Assembly (NCBI RefSeq): GCF_964340395.1
Contig: NC_135550.1
Coordinates: 2,736,501-2,800,500, forward strand
Source: Glandiceps talaboti
Taxonomy: Eukaryota; Hemichordata; Enteropneusta; Spengelidae
Length of the DNA: 64,000 nucleotides
Direction of reading: 5' to 3'
Shown here: one piece after another, positions 14,301-30,300 of the stretch
How the letters are laid out: each line of letters opens with the position of its first letter
Numbering within the stretch: position 1 is the stretch's first letter
Translations under genes and position numbers: made by a program
Notes under the pieces: model-generated
Databases searched by the model: none
What the model saw: only the letters and a program-made list of their open reading frames with translations
Told to the model about the DNA's origin: nothing

Positions 14301-17300
14301 AGACAGACTCCTGTGACCTTAACTTGATGTTCTACACTAGTTAGAATTCAGACAGACTCCTGTGACCTTAACTTGATGTTCTACACTAGTTAGAATTCAG
14401 ACAGACTCCTGTGACCTTAACTTGATGTTCTACACTAGTTAGAATTCAGACAGACTCCTGTGACCTTAACTTGATGTTCCACACTAGTTAGAATTCAGAC
14501 AGACTCCTGTGACCTTAACTTGATGTTCCACACTAGTTAGAATTCAGACAGACTCCTGTGACCTTAACTTGATGTTCTACACTAGTTAGAATTCAGACAC
14601 ATAATACTCTTTTTGAAAATATTCTTGGAAAATGTCTACTATTGGTTCTTATCAGCAGTTATCTTGTATCAGTGTCTGATGTGAGATATTGCTTTTCCAA
14701 CCAAATATACAATTTTGTTTGTGTCAAAAAGACTCATTTGTGTGAACTGAAAAAGAATATCACATCAAATCTGTGAAGAAAGATCTGGTAACATGAGTGT
14801 GTGTCTGAGAATTATCATCTAAATATGCAGGTGAAACCTATGCAACAGCATTTCCAAAAATACCAGAAATACACAAGTGGTGCCATGATGGGGTACTCAT
14901 GCATAGATGGCTAAAATACGACCATTTCATATATATATTTTCAAGAATATAAACTGACAAGAAATCCATGCAATGATGAACTTACCTCTGACTTGTCAAG
15001 ATATGATGTTCTAGATGAACTACAAATAGATTCAAAATCATCTCTTGGCAATAATGCCTGTAATCGTAAATCTATTTCATCCATAGCTTTCTGCTCCAGA
15101 TCATCAGGACGGAATCCTAGTCCTGGAGCAACTTGAAGTTGGAATGGGTTGAAGTTGGTATTCTGAAACAGCATTTTTATGACAGTTTATAGATGATGAT
15201 TTGATTCAAGTTGAAATGACTGTAACTGAACAAGTTTTTTCCTGTGATTTTGTTACAAAAGGTTTTTCTTGATATTGCACTTTCTAAAGTATATTATTAT
15301 TAAATTCTTGTTAACTGAAATATAATTTCACTCCCTAGGTACATAATACAATTAAGAATCTGTCAAATGCTTTGGTCGACACCATGACTTCTGACTCCAA
15401 AGTTGGAGATTTCCTGAATTTATGAATATTAATGAGATAATACAGAAGTAAGGAAGTGAATAGGAACTGTCTATTGCAAGGTGATATGATATTGCAGGTA
15501 CCAAGAATTGCATGATGGTAAAATTATCTAGTATGTACAGGGGTAATTGTTTTTATAATACATGTACGCTGGCCTAACCATCTAATGTAGATAATTCTGT
15601 TTTCAGCATTTTCACCTCAATAGATTACTAATCCTCTAAATACAGTACACAATTTGTATCTCTATGGGTGACTGACCCTCTGAATCCTGCAATATAAACA
15701 TTATTTTGATCAATATGTGTGTCTTACCTCTTCATCTTCTTCTTTCAGCATCTCTACATCACCTAGCAACTCTTCAAGCCTCTTCTTCTCATCATCTGTC
15801 ATAGCGATCACATTACTAGCATCACTGGCAAGCTAAAAACAGTTAGAAACAATATCTATCAAATTGCCTTCCTCTTCCAAAACATTGGTTTCACAATTTA
15901 CAGCAAACGGGTACAGGTAATTGTTCATCACGTGTATTCTTTACTCCATTTCCCTTCCCTTGCTTACGTCTAACAACAAATAATTTCCTTCTTTTACTTG
16001 GTGTCACTTTGTGAGTCATGATGTTACTAGACAACTGGAACAGTTAACTCAACACAGATGGTACAAATACATTATTACAAATGGAGAAAGAATTCATTTG
16101 GTTTGCTGTTGCATGTTATCAAGTGACTGACCTTTATGATAGACAAGCTATGATTAATTAGCATATTACATACCCACTTGATGTGGTGGTTAGAAATAAC
16201 TGGAATTTTAAAAGGATAATATGTTAAAATAGTTTGTGTCTTGGAAATGAAATCTTAAACTGCTGCTGTTACTTTGTTCAACAAAATGCTTGATTAAAAT
16301 CAAGAAAAAACAAATCAAGTCACCATTTTTAAAATAGATATCACTATGGTATTAGAATCCAATATGACCACTAAAACTTTGTTAACAAAGGGCTATGCAT
16401 CAATCCTGAGTCAATGTATTAGTGTTATTTATTTTAGGATTACTCTTTCATTGTAGCCAAACATTTTAATCCTATCTGAAACGAGTCTTTAACACTAACT
16501 CTATTGGAAAATATGATATTGTCAATTTCCTTTAAAACAAAGATGATGAACCCAAAACTTCTTTTTATTATTTCTAAATGGACTATGATAAAGAGTTTAA
16601 ATGAACAAGTTTGGAGATATTTTATTAAATTTGATTTTCAGGGAAATATGTCCATGAGGTACATTGTACCGTTAAATGTATATCCCTTCACTTACTTCAA
16701 TATTTCTCTGAATAAAATCAGACCCATCTTTCTTATGAAGTCCAGTTTCTGTCTTGTTTGCTCTTTGTTTGCTACTTCGCCTTCTCTTGCCAGCTGATGT
16801 TTTAGTTGTGTTGCTGTCAGGCCTGGAATCTTTGCTGACCTTCGATGAGGCACCTGGAATATGGGAAAGACGGAGGATGGAAAAGTTACATTCTCTCATA
16901 TGCTGCTTTGCAGAAGGGTAACAGGTGCAGAAAACATATGTTTTGAGTTATGTGCCAACAAACACTATGCAATCATAGTACTCAACAACACATACTTTAA
17001 ATCTCATTGCTTTATTCTCTGTATTACAGGCAGTGTGTATAGGATTATACAAAAAACTGGTTGTATTCTTACTTGGGTTGGGACAAATTTATACCAGCAG
17101 GTCGTCTTTCTGGTGATTGAAATGTGGAATTTGACCCTGGAATAGTATAGAACTGTACATGCAGGAATGTTGGAATAATGTCATTTTGGTGTGTTTCCAA
17201 ATAAGGTAACTTACATCAACAGTAATATTCTATGTTTTTAAGAACTGCAATACAGTTCATTTAAAGTCTGATTATAAAGTACACATATACTTTTAGCCTG

Positions 17301-17554
17301 AAAATGGCGCCCTCTATAGTCATTTTTTTCATTTGGGCTACTCATTGGTACACCAATAATACTGGGTATCAACTTGATTTTATTAGAAATGTATTAAATT
17401 AAAACTTGGTGAAAACACAGAATCTAGCATAAATTTACATAAAAGGACCAGAAACACTCACCTAATTTATAAAACTGATCAAATTGTAATAATCATGGCG
17501 GTTGATTATCAATGCTTTATTTAGTTTCACCACTAGAAAGTGTCATTCACTGAC

Positions 17555-17626
<72 letters not shown>

Positions 17627-20600
17627 GCATGTGTGTGTGTTCACTTGACTCCAAAGACTTACCTGCACTAGTGGTTGTGTTCTCTGATGCATTAGTTGTT
17701 CTTGATCTATCAGTGCTTGCACCATCTGCATTTTCTAGGTTTGGCTGTGTAGCAAAGACCGGAGTGACAGGGACTGATGGATCATCATCTATATCGACAC
17801 CTGAAAAGTAGAAAAGCAACATGTAAATATGTATGACATTTTTGTTTAATTAAAATCTTGAAAAGACTTCCGTACCTTATTATGTAGCTATAAATATCCA
17901 ACCTCAGGTAGACCTTATATGCACATCTTTCTATAACTTGTACCATGCTTTTAGTGAGACAGTATCACACATGGCTTACTCACACGAGTATGGATTAGAT
18001 ATGGAATTTGCCACTGAGCTGGGTATGGTCAGTAATAACCCAAGTATTACTTTTTGAAATGTTAGCACACTTTACATGAAGTAGTATTCCTAATGAAAGA
18101 CATCATGCTTACATAAGTTATAGCAAAACCAATGTGGACATTGGTGGCACGTAACATCTAAGGTCATGCTATGTTGGGTATGTACATCCACTGACAGTGA
18201 CCAAATTACAAGTTTCTTAATATACACATTACGATCACGTTGATCATCTCCAATGTATACATGGCCAGGACAGTGATCATAGAAACAATCAACAGGTTTA
18301 ATTAAGAATTTCTTTGCATTCAATGCCTAGATTGTTTATTGAACTGGCTGTCCATATGTTGGCAATGTCTTTTCAGAGTTCATTAATTAAGACCCCTCCA
18401 CTGCCTATGATTAAGACTACCAAATTACTAGCACTGAATTACATTGCATTCAATGCCTAGATTATTTATTGAACTGGCTGTCCATATGTTGGCAATGTCT
18501 TTTCAGAGTTCATTAATTAAGACCCCTCCACTGCCTATGATTAAGACTACCAAATTACTAGCACTGAATTACATTGCATTCAATGCCTAGATTATTTATT
18601 GAACTGGCTGTCCATATGTTGGCAATGTCTTTTCAGAGTTCATTAATTAAGACCCCTCCACTGCCTATGATTAAGACTACCAAATTACTAGCACTGAATT
18701 ACATTGTATTCAATGCCTAGATTATTTATTGAATTAGCTGGCCATATGTTGACAATGTCTTTTCAGAGTTCATTGAAGAGATAATTGTACACATATAACT
18801 TTTCATCCTTTTTGATGCAGTCATTCCATCATCACATTTTCTGTTTGTCGACAACACCACAGCAGTTTCAATTTTACTGGCATGAAAAAGTAATGGAGTG
18901 ATTTCTTGTAATTTTGTAAATGATTTTGTTGACTGGACCAGAGTAACAGGCTATAGGCAAGTCCACTTTCTGTCCTGCGATGTATTCACGGAGAGAAGGT
19001 TGGCTTGCCCTGCTTGGTACTGGTATTTCATCTGTTTTATGACATTATATGACAGGCAGTAGTGGATGATGAAATTAATGTACAATAATGAAATGAAAGA
19101 ATTACACCAGTAGTGTGTATTTTCATAATGGATGACAAAACATAAAAAAAAACACTGTTCAGACACAAATATATGATGTGCTTGTGATTTGTCATCTAGT
19201 CTAGTCAACATAAACCTACATACTGCAGAAGACTCAGTCTGAAATTACGATGCTCAAATTGAAATAAATGGCAGGATATATTGCCCTTAGTTTGGAAATG
19301 TCTTGGCTTTGAAATGACTTGACTTTCACTGAACTGGTGACCTTCAATTTGCCATGTTCAAACTGAGGTGATTGGAAAAAAATGACTTTGAAATGCCTTG
19401 ACTCTGATGAACTTGATGACATTGATGTACAATGTAGGTCATACCAATCTGAGGTGAATGACAGAATATACAATGCCTTGACTTTGAAATGACTTGAATT
19501 TGATTGAACTTGATGACTTTGAAATTGCAATGTTCAAGCTGATGTGTCAGAAGGTAATGCCCTGACTTTGAAATGTCTCAACTTTGAAATGGCTTGACTT
19601 TCACTGAATTGTATTACTTGGAAATTGCTATGCTGAAACTTAACTGAATGGCTTGACTTGAAAATGGCTTGACTTTCAACAATGACTATTGAAGTGAATG
19701 AGTTTGAAATTGTCATGTTCTGTATCTCCAATTGAGCTTACCACAAGTAATTAGACTTTTTAACTACTTGGACCATTTTAACTGGTTTTTATTGTATCCA
19801 CCTTTTTATTAGAAGGAATAGATCTTGCTTTTATCTGTCAGTTGCAATATTTCTGTAGGAATGTAAATATTTAATGGGTTATTGAGTTATTTATGTTTTC
19901 CTTTTTAGTCTGTAAGTTGTGTCTACATTTTTATCACTGTTATTGTATGTTTGTTTACAGCAGGCGTTATAATTACCCTTAGGGATTTAATAAAGTATTA
20001 TCCTATCTTATATGAAACAGCAAAGTGACATGCATATGTCCCATATAATGTGTCACCTTTGTGGCAGGTTTGAAAGAAATCAGACATTGCATGTCTGAGA
20101 AATGACATATTACGGGTGGATGGACCAAAGCCCATTATAATAGCCCACCCTTTGGGTGACTAATAATGATATTATTAATTGTCCAGATGGACAGACAGAT
20201 GAACTAATGGATGGACAGATAGAGCCCACTGCAGTAGTCCCCGAGGAACTAAATATCCTGGTAAGAAATGTTTTCTTATTATGACAAGTTTATTTCACTA
20301 GGCAATCTATGAATAGTAACATAAGTGTAAATTCTCACTTGTTGTTTTGACACCAGACACTGAGTTGTTATTTCCGTACATGCCAAGCACTTTGGATTGT
20401 ATGACCCCCTGTGGATTGCATGACCCACTGTTGACCTCAAGTTATACATTATACAAGTAATCTTTAATGGTGAATTCAATTAACCCCTAGGTCTTGACAT
20501 GTCATGGTATGCACAGCTGTGAACCATCAACAACCATGTAGCTACCATTACAATACATGTTATGTTAAGGTTTTAGAACAGTGGCCACAGAATGGGGTAA

Positions 20601-23600
20601 AACTGGTATATGTTAAGAGTTTGGTAAACATGTAGAAATTATTTGAACCTTGGTGAAATATGTCAGGAAAGTGAACATAGTTTTTACCTTCTTTTGAATT
20701 GATGACAATGCTTGCAGTTTAAACTTGGGTAAGAATATTTATTAAATGTCCTGGGTCAAAAGAAATTGGTAAAAACTCATTATAGCTGATGTTTCAGTTG
20801 GCATTTAATCCTTGCACTTTTGAAATTATAAATTACAATATAATTGATTGGACTGGAATAAATTGCAGTTAGATGACTGGTGAAAACACACACGTGTGCA
20901 TACATGTATACCCAAACCCATGTACATACATGTATACCCAAACCCATATACATATATGTATACCCAAACCCATGTACATACATGTACATCCAAACCCATA
21001 TACATACATGTACACCCAAACCCATGTACATACATATACACCCAAACCCATGTAAATACATGTACACCCAAACCCATGTATATACATGTACATCCAAACC
21101 CATATACATATATACACATCCAAACCCATGTGCATACATGTACACCCAAACCCATGTACATACATGTACATCCAAACCCATGTATAATTATACATATACA
21201 CCCAAACCCATATACATATATGTACACCCAAACCCATGTACATACATGTATACCCAAACCCATATACATATATGTACACCCAAACCCATGTACATACATA
21301 CACATCCAAACCCATGTACATATATGCACACCCAAACCCATGTACATACATGTACATCCAAACCCATGTACATATATGCACACCCAAACCCATATACATA
21401 CATGTACACCCAAACCCATATACATACATGTACATCCAAACCCATATACATACATACACATCCAAACCCATATACATACATATACACCCAAACCCATGTA
21501 CATACATGTACATCCAAACCCATGTACATACATACACATCCAAACCCATGTACATACATGTACACCCAAACCCATGTACATACATGTACATCCAAACCCA
21601 TGTACATACATGTACACCCAAACCCATGTACATACATACACACCCAAACCCATATACATACATGTACATCCAAAACCATGTACATACATGAACATCCAAA
21701 CCCATATACATACATGTACATCCAAACCCATGTAAATACATGTACACCCAAACCCATGTATATACATGTACATCCAAACCCATATACATATATACACATC
21801 CAAACCCATGTGCATACATGTACACCCAAACCCATGTACATACATGTACATCCAAACCCATGTATAATTATACATATACACCCAAACCCATATACATACA
21901 TGTACACCCAAACCCATGTACATACATGTATACCCAAACCCATATACATATATGTACACCCAAACCCATGTACATACATACACATCCAAACCCATGTACA
22001 TATATGCACACCCAAACCCATGTACATACATGTACATCCAAACCCATGTACATATATGCACACCCAAACCCATATACATACATGTACACCCAAACCCATA
22101 TACATACATGTACATCCAAACCCATATACATACATACACATCCAAACCCATATACATACATATACACCCAAACCCATGTACATACATGTACATCCAAACC
22201 CATGTACATACATACACATCCAAACCCATGTACATACATGTACACCCAAACCCATGTACATACATGTACATCCAAACCCATGTACATATATGTACACCCA
22301 AACCCATGTACATATATACACATCCAAACCCATATACATACATATACACCCAAACCCATGTACATACATGTACATCCAAACCCATGTACATACATACACA
22401 TCCAAACCCATATACATACATATACACCCAAACCCATGTACATACATGTACATCCAAACCCATGTACATACATACACATCCAAACCCATGTACATACATA
22501 CACATCCAAACCCATATACATACATGTACATCCAAACCCATGTACATACATGTACACCCAAACCCATGTACATACATACACACCCAAACCCATATACATA
22601 CATGTACATCCAAAACCATGTACATACATGCACATCCAAACCCATATACATACATGTACATCCAAACCCATGTACATATATGCACAACTACACCCTTGTA
22701 CATACATGTACACCCAAACCCATGTACATATATGTACATCCAAACCCATGTACATATATGCACATCCAAACCCATATACATACAATGTACATGTACACCC
22801 AAACCCATGTACATATATGCACACCCAAACCCATGTACATACATACACATCCAAACCCATGTACATACATGTACACCCAAACCCATGTACATACATGTAC
22901 ACCCAAACCCATGTACATACATGTACATCCAAACCCGTGTACATATATGTACATCCAAACCCATGTACATATATGCACACCTACACCCTTGTACATACAT
23001 GTACACCCAAACTGATGTACATACATGCACATCCAAACACATGTACAAACATACACATCCAAACCCATGTACATACATGCACATCCAAACCCATGTACAA
23101 ACATACACATCCAAACCCATGTACAAACATACACATCCAAATCCATGTACATACATGCACACCCAACCCATGTACATATATGCACATCCAAACCCATGTA
23201 CATACATGCACACCCAACCCATGTACATATATGCACATCTACACCCCTGTACACATATGCACACCTACACCCATGTACATACATGCATGTACCAAAACCC
23301 ACAAAACCCAACATCACATTCATGTATACACAAAGATACAGACAGACAGACAGTCGACATATCCATCACATATATACATTTGTGTCCACACCCACCAACA
23401 TCACATTCATATATACACAAAGACACATACAGACAGATATACCCATCATATATATACCCACACCCATCAATATTACACTCATGTATACAGACAGACAGAT
23501 AGACATACCCTATCACATATACATGTATACCCACAACTATCAATATTACACTCATGTATACAGACAGACAGATAGACATACCCTATCACATATACATGTA

Positions 23601-26600
23601 TACCCACAACTATCAATATTACATTCATGTATACACACACAGACATACAGTAATACGAGATCACATATATACCCACACCTATCAGACACATTCACGCACA
23701 TACAAGTACCTCGATGACACACACACACAACCACACACACAGCCACCAAGTTAGGAACTCACCTTCGTTATGAGAGGGAGGTGGTGCTAATGCCAGGAAC
23801 TTCAGTGTATTTTCTCTAACCTCCTTTAATTCCTCTCTTCCTTCTGGTTTAGCTCTTTCCAACTCTGCTTGCATATCTTTCTCTAGTTGTATTCTCTGTC
23901 TCTTCACTTCCTTTTCTCGTTTGATCTTCTGGGCCAGTATCTTATCAAGTTTCTTCATTTTCTTTATGGCGGCTCGTAGTTTAGGATCCTGTATGGCATC
24001 ATCCTCATTTTCTTCATCTCTGGTTGGTGATGACTCACTCTGTTGTTCACGTGAATCTGATGGAGTTGGAGGTTCACCTGTGTCACCAACATCAAGACTA
24101 AGACTTTGGCTTTCACCTGTGTTTCCTGAAACCAAAATAAAAATCATTATCAACTTGCATACAGTTTGCATACAGTTTCCCAGCAATGAAGACAACAAAC
24201 AATTTTCACAGTCAGTAAAAGTCAACTTGTATTCAGTTTCACATCAATGCAGGCAGTCAATAATGTTCCTTAACATCAAAATTGTGCTTAAAGGGAAGGT
24301 TTAATCAAATACAATAAATGTAATAATCATTTTCACTATAACTGATCCACAGAGACACCCCAGTATTGTGTAAATTGTGGCTGCAAACTGATTTATTGAA
24401 GGAAAAAGTGGTTCAAGTACCATATGAGTTTATTTGGGACCACTTTACACCATATCATTATATAATTATAGGAAATTTGGATGTGTTGCGTAAAAATCAT
24501 GTTGTTACACATTACCCACTTTTATAGAATTTCCTGATGTCCGTGTGCTCCATAAACATGATCTCATAAGTTTTGATCAAATTGTAAACCTGTACTGTGA
24601 CATGATCTGGATATTGATAGTTACTATAGTATATTTAGTACCTGGTCAGATCGAGATTTGTATCACATATTAATTATATATATATAAGGCATGTGATTGC
24701 ACAACAAATTGGCTACATTTCAGCATGAATGTTATAATGTTCGCATTTCATTTGGTATGGTATTTCCGTCCTGGCAGGCCATTTCCCATGTAGCCGTGAC
24801 CCGGGTGTGACATCAAGGCGCCGGGTGGGCAAACTCAACTGACAAGGAATTTATTCAAGTTAGCAAACATAAGTTTACTATCTCTGCAAAACATATTTTC
24901 AACGGGAAATTGCATTTATCAGTTCTTCTACTTAAGTCATGTGTACACAGTTTCTTTCGTTTTTTCGTAATTCAATCAAATTAATTACTGTCGATTGAGA
25001 TACGTTGGATACTGTGTCGTTTACAGGAGACAAATGGCATTGTGCTGTTATTTTTTAAACACATCAATTGACTGTACTTGTTTAGTTAGCGAGCCTTTGT
25101 AGATTTTGGCATCATGATACATTCAGTGTTATGTCAGATGAGAAAATACCGCCAATGGCGTTGTAGCACAACTTAACAGTTTTAAAAATGTTTATCCATA
25201 TGCTGGTCCATGATAACAATAGGTGTTCATTTGCAGAATGACTATCCAGTTGACTATCCAACCATGTTGCTATCTTCGTGATATACGAGATCATTTGGCT
25301 GTTGCTATGGGCGTGGTCATGTTGCCAGATATATTTGCATACATATTTGAATGTTTTTGTTCACCTGTGTATGAATTCCTGATATTATCTTTGCAATATA
25401 CGTGATCATTTGGCTGTTGCTATGGGCGTGGTCTTGTTGCTAGGCACATTTGAATACATTTCTTGAATGTTTATCCATTTGTCTTCCAATTCCTGTTTGT
25501 TATCTTTGCGATATACATGATTATTTGGTTGTTGCTATTGGTGTGGTCATGTTGCTAGGCAAATTTACATACATTATTCAATTGTCTTTTAATCCCCATT
25601 ATCTTTGCAATATATGTGATTATTTGGCTGTTGCTATGGGCGTGGTCTTGTTGCTAGACACATTTGCATACATTTTTTTGAATGTTTATTCATTTTTTTG
25701 AATGTTTATTCAATTGTCTATCAATCACTGTTGTTATCTTTGTGAAATACACCACTGTTTGCCTGTTGCTATGGGCGTGGTCATGGTATTTGCATACATT
25801 TTTTGAATGTTGACTCACTTGCCTACCAGATGATGTTGTTATTTGACCAAAATATACTGCCATTTGGTTGTTGCTAAGGGCGTGGTCATGGTTGTTAGGG
25901 CCAATTTTGCCAAAATGTTTTGAAGAAAATCTGCAGAATAACACTTTCAGAAACATCTCACCAAGTTTCTGTGACCAACTACTTTTTGAGATATAAGTTT
26001 TTGACCAAAAATGAACATTTTTACACGTAATTTGCATATCACTCATGGAATCATTATATGTTTAATATTTCCTCGTCTATACATCCCTAGATGCATTCCC
26101 ATTAAATTTCAGCCCAATCTGCTCAGTGGTTTTGGAATTATAGATTTTTGACCAAAAAGACACATTTTTAGCCCGAATTTGCATATTACTGATGGGACCA
26201 TCATGTCATGAAAAATTCTTGGTAGAATTACCCTGAAGAATGTTTCACCCAAATTTCTGCCCAATCTGCTCAGTAGTTTTTGAGTTTTTTGTTTTTGACT
26301 AAAAATCACATTTTTTGACCCAAATCACAAAGATCATTTTGATTTGAACAATTTCCCAACTAGACACCCAAGGAAATACCCACCAAATATCATGGCAATC
26401 GGTTCAGCGGTGTTTGACTTTAAGTTGTTTACACACACACACACACACACTCACACACACCAAAAATTCACATTTTTACACCTAATTTGCATATCACTGA
26501 TGGGATTATCACGGTCGGTAGATTTCTTAATCTAAATACGTGTGAAAATGTTCCCACCAAATTTCAGACTGATCTGCCCAGTCATGTTTGAGATTAAGTT

Positions 26601-27231
26601 TTTTTCATTTAAAATCACACTTTTAACCCAAAAAAGACTCTTTGTAGCATATGAATAAACTTCATGTTTTAATCATAGACACTCTCTATAATTTAATTAA
26701 GCAGTGCTAATAGTAAAAGCAGTGTTTCCAAGCAACCTCAAACAGAGGGTAATCTTCATGCCATTGGCATTGACATGTGAAGTAGCCCATAAATCAATAC
26801 ACAAGAAGTTGAAGAACCTTTCATTCATGGGCCGAGTTGAAGCCCTGTTTCACACCACAAATCACATGGATTTTTTGCATATTGCTGGGATCATCATGTG
26901 TAATTAATATCACTTGATCCGTACATCACCAGAAACATCCATGTAAAATTTCAGCCACATCAACAAAGTAATTTTGGAATTATAGACTTTTGACTTAAAA
27001 ACCCACATTTTTAGCCCTAATTTGCATATTTCGTATGACATTATCAAGGCATGAACAAATCTTACTTTACATCCCTTAAAGAACGTTCCCACCAAATTTC
27101 GTTTTGGAGTTTGTCTTTTGACCAAAATGAAGCAATCATTTCCATTTGAGCAACTTTTCACAAGAACACCATAAGTAATGTCCCCACCAAATATCAAGCC
27201 AATCGGTCTGGCGTTTTTTTACTTTAAGTCG

Positions 27232-27329
<98 letters not shown>

Positions 27330-30300
27330 CACACACACACACAGATGCGGGACGATGCCTATAGCACTACTGAACCTCCGTTCAGTTGTGCTAAAAAGTA
27401 TTCCCCATTTTTCCTCATCATCCAATCTTCATGTATTATACATCAATGGAAAGCTTACTTTCCGTACTGCAACCTTACAAAAAATATATATTTGAAGACA
27501 AATATATGTTGAGAAAAGCACTGTCAAATGAGACAGTGATTGCTTGATGATCAAGTGACAAAAAACAGAGGAATTTTCAGCACACGGCAATTATATTTTG
27601 ATTGCTCATATCTGATGAATGCTTAAATCTAATAAGCTGGAAATCAACAGATTTATAGAACTGTCCATTATAGAGATATTTACGTTCTAATAAAGTCCAA
27701 GATATGTCTCTAGAGCTAAAATCTAGGCAGAAAAATAACCATAGTAGGACCTTCCTCAAGCCAAGTTTGTGACTCATTAATATTCATAAGTTCGGAAAAC
27801 CTCCAACTGTGGAGAGTTTGTAACCGCCCGTTTTGGAGTGGTGCCGGACTATGTATACAAGGGTTATTGTCATCATATAGTGTATGCCAATATAAAAGTT
27901 TGAACTGAGCAAAGAACTTATTATACATCACAAAGGTGAAATTTCAGAAAATGTTATTTTAAAATGACTATAATTTCTCAATTTCTATCAGCCAAATATA
28001 AAAAGTAATGTATGTCAGTCTCCTTGTCAAAGTAACACTTTCAAGAAAATCAATCTCAAGTGTCTGAAGAATTTTTGTCACAATGATTGTTATCTTTCTA
28101 CTACATGTACATGTATTATGCTTTGTATAGACAACAACTGTCAGTGTTGCCAAGTTGTACCTGCCTGTTAAAGGCCAGGGTTTCAATGCCAAGTTGTACC
28201 TGCCTGTTAAAGGCCAGGGTTTCAATGCCAAGTTGTACCTGCCTGTTAAAGGCCAGGGTTTCAATGCCAGGTTGTACCTGCCTGTTAAAGGCCAGGGTTT
28301 CAATGCCAAGTTGTACCTGCCTGTTAAAGGCCAGGGTTTCAATGCCTGGTTGTACCTGCCTATTAAAGGCCAGGGTTTCAATGCCAGGTTGTACCTGCCT
28401 GTTAAACGCCAGGGTTTCAATGCCAGGTTGTACCTGCCAGTTAAAGGCCAGGGTTTCAATGCCGGGTTGTACCTGCCTGTTAAAGGCCAGGGTTTCAATG
28501 CCAGGTTGTACCTGCCTGTTAAAGGCCAGGGTTTCAATGCCAAGTTGTACCTGCCTGTTAAAGGCCAGGGTTTCAATGCCAAGTTGTACCTGCCTGTTAA
28601 ATGCCAGGGTTCCAATGCCAAGTTGTACCTGCCTGTTAAAGGCCAGGGTTTCAATGCCAAGTTGTACCTGCCTGTTAAAGGCCAGGGTTTCAATGCCAAG
28701 TTGTACCTGTCTGTTAAAGGCCAGGGTTTCAATGCCTGGTTGTACCTGCCTGTTAAACGCCAGGGTTTCAATGCCAGGTTGTACCTGCCTGTTAAAGGCC
28801 AGGGTTTCAATGCCAGGTTGTACCTGCCAGTTAAAGGCCAGGGTTTCAATGCCGGGTTGTACCTGCCTGTTAAAGGCCAGGGTTTCAATGCCAGGTTGTA
28901 CCTGCCTGTTAAAGGCCAGGGTTTCAATGCCAAGTTGTACCTGCCTGTTAAAGGCCAGGGTTTCAATGCCAAGTTGTACCTGCCTGTTAAATGCCAGGGT
29001 TCCAATGCCAAGTTGTACCTGCCTGTTAAAGGCCAGGGTTTCAATGCCAAGTTGTACCTGCCTGTTAAAGGCCAGGGTTTCAATGCCAAGTTGTACCTGT
29101 CTGTTAAAGGCCAGGGTTTCAATGCCTGGTTGTACCTGCCTGTTAAACGCCAGGGTTTCAATGCCAGGTTGTACCTGCCTGTTAAAGGCCAGGGTTTCAA
29201 TGCCAGGTTGTACCTGCCAGTTAAAGGCCAGGGTTACAATGCCAAGTTGTACCTGCCTGTTAAAGGCCAGGGTTTCAATGCCAAGTTGTACCTGCCTGTT
29301 AAAGGCCAGGGTTTCAATGCCAGGTTGTACCTGCCTGTTAAACGCCAGGGTTTCAATACCAAGTTGCACCTGCCTGTTAAAGGCCAGGGTTTCAATGCCA
29401 GGTTGTACCTGCCTGTTAAAGGCCAGGGTTTCAATGCCAGGTTGTACCTGCCTGTTAAAGGCCAGGGTTTCAATGCCAAGTTGTACCTGCCTGTTAAAGG
29501 CCACGGTTTCAATGCCAGGTTTTACCTGCCTGTTAAAGGCCAGGGTTTCAATGCCAAGTTGTACCTGCCTGTTAAAGGCCAGGGTTTCAATGCCAAGTTG
29601 TATCTGCCTGTTAAAGGCCAGGGTTTCAATGCCAAGTTGTACCTGCCAAGGTTTCAATGCCAGGTTTTCACATTAGTGTTATCTTATCAGTAGAGCCATG
29701 AGTACATTCAAGTATTGTTTTGTTCAGGACCTACAGACAACTGTTTTTCTATCTGACTGTTATTCATAATCCGACCTATGCCTTCAATAGAATTACGAAA
29801 GCTCAGCAAAAACAATGAAATTGTATAGTTTTCCAGTAAAATGCAAGAATCTGAATTTTGAACTCACCAGGATTTATGAGCAGTAACTGTTTCAATGCAT
29901 CAGTGGCATTATGGTTTCCATTGCCTTCATCATCACTATCTGAACTATGATATTCAACAACTTCAAGATCATATTCCTGAAATCAAAACATACAAGGACA
30001 ATGTTACCAATATTCAATATATATATCATGATGTCTTTGGACAAATTTCACACAAAATATGTCACCATGTTATTAATAATTGTTATGTAATAATTAAAAG
30101 TACTGGTAATTTAACATGAAAATACATACATGTATGTGATATCTGATCAACATCGATGTACAATTGTACAATACCTTTTTTTTACAGAAATTTCCTTCAA
30201 ACGTTGCAGCTGTTAATACTCCCCAAAAAGAATGCCTCACCCAATGTACTTGTTCACATGATTTATCAATATTCAGTTGCCCTATGTGGTTGTCCTTTCT

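Noticed and set aside
20890-23285. CRISPR array
   Set aside because: The repeats are head-to-tail without unique spacers, in a eukaryotic intron.
20826-23575. Long ORFs on both strands (up to 812 codons)
   Set aside because: They are by-products of a 26-bp repeat without stops; several frames are open together and the peptide is only the repeat read in three phases.
24288-24320. Left end of another TTAA element (ttaaagggaaggtttaatc)
   Set aside because: No inverted partner or second TTAA boundary was found within the next several kilobases.
27968-29693. Long ORFs of about 410-530 codons with Cys- or Lys-rich repeats
   Set aside because: A 39-bp unit divisible by three keeps any frame open; no start context, splice logic or homology.
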